Shown: positions 6,705-9,498 of the stretch, piece after piece
Layout: the number at the start of each line of letters is the position of its first letter
Position numbering within the stretch: position 1 is the stretch's first letter
DNA from: Propionibacterium sp.
GTDB lineage: Bacteria; Actinomycetota; Actinomycetes; Propionibacteriales; Propionibacteriaceae
DNA: 9,498 nt
Assembly: GCA_022837595.1 (NCBI GenBank)
Contig: JALHFX010000079.1
Span: 1 to 9,498 of the forward strand
Direction: 5' to 3'
Position numbers and translations under genes: made by a program
The notes under the pieces: model-generated
Told to the model about the DNA's origin: nothing
The model's database searches: none
The model's input: the letters and a program-made list of their open reading frames with translations, nothing else

Positions 6705-8721
6705 AAAAAACGATGGTTCGCTTTATCTTGAGGGACTTTGGCTGGGGCTTTGGATGCTCAACTAGAGACTGACCGCCTTCGCCAGCTTTCGAGCGATTCG
6801 TTTCGTTGGAGTGCGAGGGTGCACTATTGTGCCTCGGTTCTACAGGCGCTTGCGGGAGATTAGTTTCCCGCGGCAACTTAGACCCTGACTGACGATGCTT
6901 TGCGAGTTGATGCCGCGCCGATTTGCTTCGAGCAGCCTCCGCTCTTTTGTTCTTGACCCAGGCCTCAACCGGATCGTCGTCCTCGCCTATCTTTATCTTT
7001 CCAAGGGCCCTAAGCCGGCGAATATCTTGGCGGACACGCAGCGAATGTGGGGTGTAACACCAGGGACGAGATGCGGTCAGTACGCCAAGCTCTGCTCCGT
7101 CCATAAAAAAGGCTGTTAAACATCTTATATCAAACGGATTAAAGTAAATTCTGACTTTTTTTCCGATTAGCCCTGGATTGTTGCCGAGTACATCACTTGT
7201 GTATCTTACGTGCTCGAAATTAACATGCGGACGCACTCCATCCTTGATGCTTCCGCGAATTGTAACAATTCGCGCCTGTTGAATTAAACGTATTTTCCCG
7301 CGTTGTTCTCTCGGAATTGAACGTATGAAACCTCTTCGTTTTGCTATGTGATGCGCCATCGCCTCCAAGGGCGACCTACCGCTTGCCCCAACTTCCCCGT
7401 TATAATTTGCGAGTACTACCTCAATAAGATCCTCCAGTTCATCAAGACTCATCAGCAACTCAGCCTTTGAACCTGGATCTCCCAGTTGTCGCACGATATC
7501 GTCGGGACGACTTCCCGTCGTGCCGGCAATGCGGTGAGCAAAATGTGCTGCTATTACGCGGAAAAACTGCTCGATGAATGGCCGCTGGTTAGGTTGTCCC
7601 GGTGGGCCCGCATCTGTCCAGCATCCAACCACTTCACACAGGCGTTCCAACGTATCGTAGGCTAAGTTTGCTTGCGCATTGTCGAATCTGAACCATTCCC
7701 AGCACGCGAAGGCAGCTTCTGGAATGACGTCAGAGGGAAAGCCACCGCCCGCCCGTATGGCAAGACCAGGAATTTTCAACTTCCGAGGCTGATGCGGGAG
7801 CAGACTTGCCTGCAGTGCCGCCGCAACATCGTCCTTTGTATATTCCTTGCCGTAGGCCAGCGTATACCCGAGCACAGCACGGGTTAGTATATCTAGCACG
7901 ACCAATATCCAGATTCGGCCGAGCTCCATGCGGGTCTCGAGACCGTAAGGATCTTGAACCGTCAGAACGAGGCGCAAGTCAATTTTGTGGCCGTCAAACT
8001 CGACGACTTCAAACGGATTCAAAGCAGCAGGCGCCGCGCGCCGCTCACTCGATGTCATCGGCGCGCCGACCGAACTGGCTCCAGAGTTTCGCGACGCTAA
8101 TTCGAATGACTGATTTGCCAGTCTTTTTAGATGCGTTGCAAGCGATCGAAGTCCACAATAATCTTGATTGAACGGATAATCATCCACTCCAATCCCGAGT
8201 TCCCTGCATTTCTCTAAAAATCCCTTATGAATCTTCTTAACTGATTTTCGCACTTCCTCTGCTGCGTCGATTCGACGAATGCGCCTTTTTAGCTCTTTGA
8301 CAAGGAAAACTTCTAAGGACGGGTACCGATCCAATAACATGGAGAACGCGCCTGCCGCCCCTCCTTTCTCTTTAACGCCGCTTCGCGCTATGGGCTTGGT
8401 GCGACTATACCGAGCGACTCGCTGATATCGAATTAATCCTCGAAAGCCATATATCCGTCCATCCGGATGCTTTTCACAACATCTTTCGAATAGTCTATAC
8501 AGGGTCGAGGTCGAGACTCCGGTTGCGCGACAAATGTCGGCGATCCGCATCTCTGGATTGCCTACAAAATAACGGATGGCTTTCTCGCGGCATTGATAAG
8601 CCTTTCGTTGCTCGTCGTCGAGGCTCAGATCATCAACGATGGGCCACACCGACCAGTCCCTTAGTTCGACGGGGATGGATTCTCTTTGAAATCGAAGCGA
8701 TCCGAAGGCGAAGGTTTTCAT
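6703..8721 (-). CDS. tnsB: TnsB/TniA-like DDE transposase
   Basis: The 672-residue protein is the strand-cutting and joining transposase of the element. Residues 57-80 (MRIADICRATGVSTSTLYRL) form a helix-turn-helix for binding the ends. The RNase H-fold core runs from about 235 to 390: EFDGHKID gives Asp243, RFDNAQ gives Asp347 and RPFIEQFF gives Glu384, a DDE triad with 36 residues between the last two, close to the family's 35. VVLDILTRAVLGY (274-286) is the conserved strand between the first two acids. A beta-barrel region follows (about 470-560). The last 85 residues are a polar, basic tail ending IKRTIVF; in related systems the TnsB tail contacts TnsC. The ATG at 8721 overlaps the TnsA-like stop as ATGA, with GGTGG as a modest ribosome binding site. 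All three catalytic acids are present. Confidence 0.95.
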   Translation of the reverse strand: MKTFAFGSLRFQRESIPVELRDWSVWPIVDDLSLDDEQRKAYQCREKAIRYFVGNPEMRIADICRATGVSTSTLYRLFERCCEKHPDGRIYGFRGLIRYQRVARYSRTKPIARSGVKEKGGAAGAFSMLLDRYPSLEVFLVKELKRRIRRIDAAEEVRKSVKKIHKGFLEKCRELGIGVDDYPFNQDYCGLRSLATHLKRLANQSFELASRNSGASSVGAPMTSSERRAAPAALNPFEVVEFDGHKIDLRLVLTVQDPYGLETRMELGRIWILVVLDILTRAVLGYTLAYGKEYTKDDVAAALQASLLPHQPRKLKIPGLAIRAGGGFPSDVIPEAAFACWEWFRFDNAQANLAYDTLERLCEVVGCWTDAGPPGQPNQRPFIEQFFRVIAAHFAHRIAGTTGSRPDDIVRQLGDPGSKAELLMSLDELEDLIEVVLANYNGEVGASGRSPLEAMAHHIAKRRGFIRSIPREQRGKIRLIQQARIVTIRGSIKDGVRPHVNFEHVRYTSDVLGNNPGLIGKKVRIYFNPFDIRCLTAFFMDGAELGVLTASRPWCYTPHSLRVRQDIRRLRALGKIKIGEDDDPVEAWVKNKRAEAARSKSARHQLAKHRQSGSKLPRETNLPQAPVEPRHNSAPSHSNETNRSKAGEGGQSLVEHPKPQPKSLKIKRTIVF

Positions 8722-9368
8722 CTCGAAACCACCAAGGTATCAAGACCGATCGCGGACGTGAGAATGCTTGGGATCTGAATGCGGCCTTCGTGTACAAGTC
8801 GAAAAATCGCGGTGCGGACTAGAATCGGATCTTCGTCATCCAACAGATTCTGAATCTCGTCGATTGTGCGGCCGTCCCCGCACATGCGATAGATCTGATC
8901 GGAAAGTTCAGCATGAACAAACCGAGAATTCGCGCCTAGATACCGGAGAATTTCACCCCAGTTTCTTCGCGCTTCGTCGGGCAACCCAAGGTCTTCCGGC
9001 AGATGCAGCACGATTGACAGGTCGTTCGCCGCAGCCCAGACGTTGAAGGCGGCGTTCGGCAGATTTGGCTCTGAACGCCATGTGCGCTCGGTGGGCCGAA
9101 GCAGCAACCATAGCTCTTCTCCGCTTTCGCGCTCCACCCAGAAGTCGACAACGCGCTTGGGCTTTAAGTCATTGATTACTAGCGGGCGTTCGCAGTACGC
9201 AAGGACGGACGGATCAGCTTCAAGTGCGATAAATGCAGAGAGGTTCTGATCACCGAAGAGTGTGAGACGTCTTGCGATTTTGACGCCGAAGACGTCGTAG
9301 CGGTGGCTCTTGAAGGGCCGCGTGTTGTCGGCTGGCATCGTGAACCGTCGTTGTTCTTGGTTGCGCAT
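8718..9368 (-). CDS. TnsA-like protein with degenerate nuclease site
   Basis: The 216-residue protein occupies the tnsA position and aligns to TnsA by its landmarks: FGDQNLSAFIALEADPSVLAY (38-58) against the Tn7 DLELAVFLSLE...SSVLDI stretch, then ERPLVI (60-65), VVDFWVE (73-79) and LWLLLRP (86-92). In Tn7 the endonuclease uses Glu63, Asp114 and Gln130-x-Lys132. Here the matching positions are Asn42, Asp75 and Leu89-x-Arg91, so only the Asp is kept. The C-terminal segment (155-200) looks like a winged helix, expected for contact with TnsB/TnsC. The start could be ATG 9368 or ATG 9338 (residue 11); neither has a strong ribosome binding site. It leads the operon and overlaps tnsB. The alignment uses the Tn7 sequence from memory. 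It may be a structural or regulatory subunit rather than a nuclease. Confidence 0.8.
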   Translation of the reverse strand: MRNQEQRRFTMPADNTRPFKSHRYDVFGVKIARRLTLFGDQNLSAFIALEADPSVLAYCERPLVINDLKPKRVVDFWVERESGEELWLLLRPTERTWRSEPNLPNAAFNVWAAANDLSIVLHLPEDLGLPDEARRNWGEILRYLGANSRFVHAELSDQIYRMCGDGRTIDEIQNLLDDEDPILVRTAIFRLVHEGRIQIPSILTSAIGLDTLVVSR

Positions 9369-9428
9369 CAGATCGCAAATCCCCGCTATGCGTGTATTTC
9401 TACTTTTAGTTCACGCTTTCATATTTTT

Positions 9429-9481
9429 CCACTATTACTTCTGACAGCAGGCAAGGAATAGTGGTACGGCAGGAACAGTGG
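9429..9481. repeat. Inverted and direct repeats upstream of the transposition operon
   Basis: CCACTATTACTT (9429-9440) is repeated in reverse as AAGGAATAGTGG (9453-9464), 11 of 12 bases pairing across a 12-base spacer. AGGAATAGTGG (9454-9464) recurs in the same orientation as AGGAACAGTGG (9471-9481), one mismatch, 17 bp apart. The cluster lies 61-113 bases upstream of the TnsA-like ATG. This fits TnsB-binding sites near the transposon end, which in Tn7 also overlap the tns promoter, or an operator for autoregulation. No clear -35/-10 pair stands out. Confidence 0.5.
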
Positions 9482-9498
9482 ACTCTTGTAAAACAAAT

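Larger units (their letters stand above)
4181..9498 (-). mobile_element. Tn7-like transposon core (tnsA-tnsB-tnsC-tniQ), boundaries incomplete
   Basis: Four consecutive minus-strand genes encode the Tn7-type machinery in the order endonuclease-like, DDE transposase, AAA+ regulator, zinc-finger target selector. Two 4-bp overlaps and one 9-bp gap argue for one transcript. The region is more AT-rich than the flanking left part. Order and protein sizes resemble the tniC-tniA-tniB-tniD set of AbaR/Tn6022-type elements (established family knowledge; relationship inferred). No tnsE, CRISPR-Cas gene or CRISPR array is in view. On the right, the terminal TGT...ACA-type end was not identified inside the window. 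On the left, no transposon end is recognisable before the ISAs1 remnant. Cargo, if any, is not in this window. Confidence 0.85.

Noticed and set aside
9369..9428. Sigma-70 promoter for the operon
   Set aside because: AT-rich hexamers such as TAATAG and TATGAA occur on the minus strand, but none pairs with a good -35 at proper spacing.
4181..9498. CRISPR-associated transposon
   Set aside because: No cas gene and no array of regular repeats is present; the TniQ protein is TnsD-sized rather than the short form usual in CAST systems.

Overview
The left 4.1 kb is GC-rich proteobacterial sequence. The cytochrome c551-type protein, the PaaI-type hotdog thioesterase and the Rnk-like protein have the look of a betaproteobacterium (Rhodocyclales-like). 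This rests on remembered family resemblance, not a database search. The right 5.3 kb is visibly more AT-rich and is foreign: the core operon of a Tn7-like transposon.

Layout. 1-1182 (+): the 3' part of a multi-pass membrane protein, with a possible 34-codon ORF coupled to its stop (1179-1283). 1284-1535: nothing recognised except a GC hairpin. 1536-1907 (-): an exported c551-type monoheme cytochrome starting at TTG. 1908-2191: divergent spacer with an 18-bp palindrome. 2192-2665 (+): hotdog thioesterase. 2694-3248 (-): Rnk/GreA-like protein whose central domain is clear but whose two ends do not match the family. 3280-3747 (-): 5' fragment of an IS5-family transposase. 3748-4007: no gene. 4008-4154 (+): internal fragment of an ISAs1-family transposase with a nonsense codon.

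4181-9368 (-): four tightly packed genes, transcribed right to left. They are a TnsA-like protein (216 aa), a TnsB-like DDE transposase (672 aa), a TnsC-like AAA+ ATPase (328 aa) and a TnsD/TniQ-like zinc-finger target selector (509 aa). The first/second and third/fourth genes overlap by ATGA. The second/third pair is 9 bp apart, with the TnsB stop lying inside the TnsC Shine-Dalgarno. By family knowledge TnsB cuts and joins 3' ends, TnsA cuts 5' ends, TnsC regulates and recruits, and TnsD/TniQ picks the target. The gene order and sizes resemble the tniC-tniA-tniB-tniD backbone of AbaR/Tn6022-type elements.

The main point of interest is that the TnsA-like protein keeps the fold landmarks but appears to lack two of the three catalytic positions known from Tn7 TnsA. 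The element's tniQ-side boundary also looks lost: an ISAs1 fragment ends only 26 bp beyond the tniQ stop. Upstream of the operon (9429-9481) lies a set of inverted and direct repeats that could be TnsB sites or an operator. The true transposon end on that side is not identified and may lie beyond the window.
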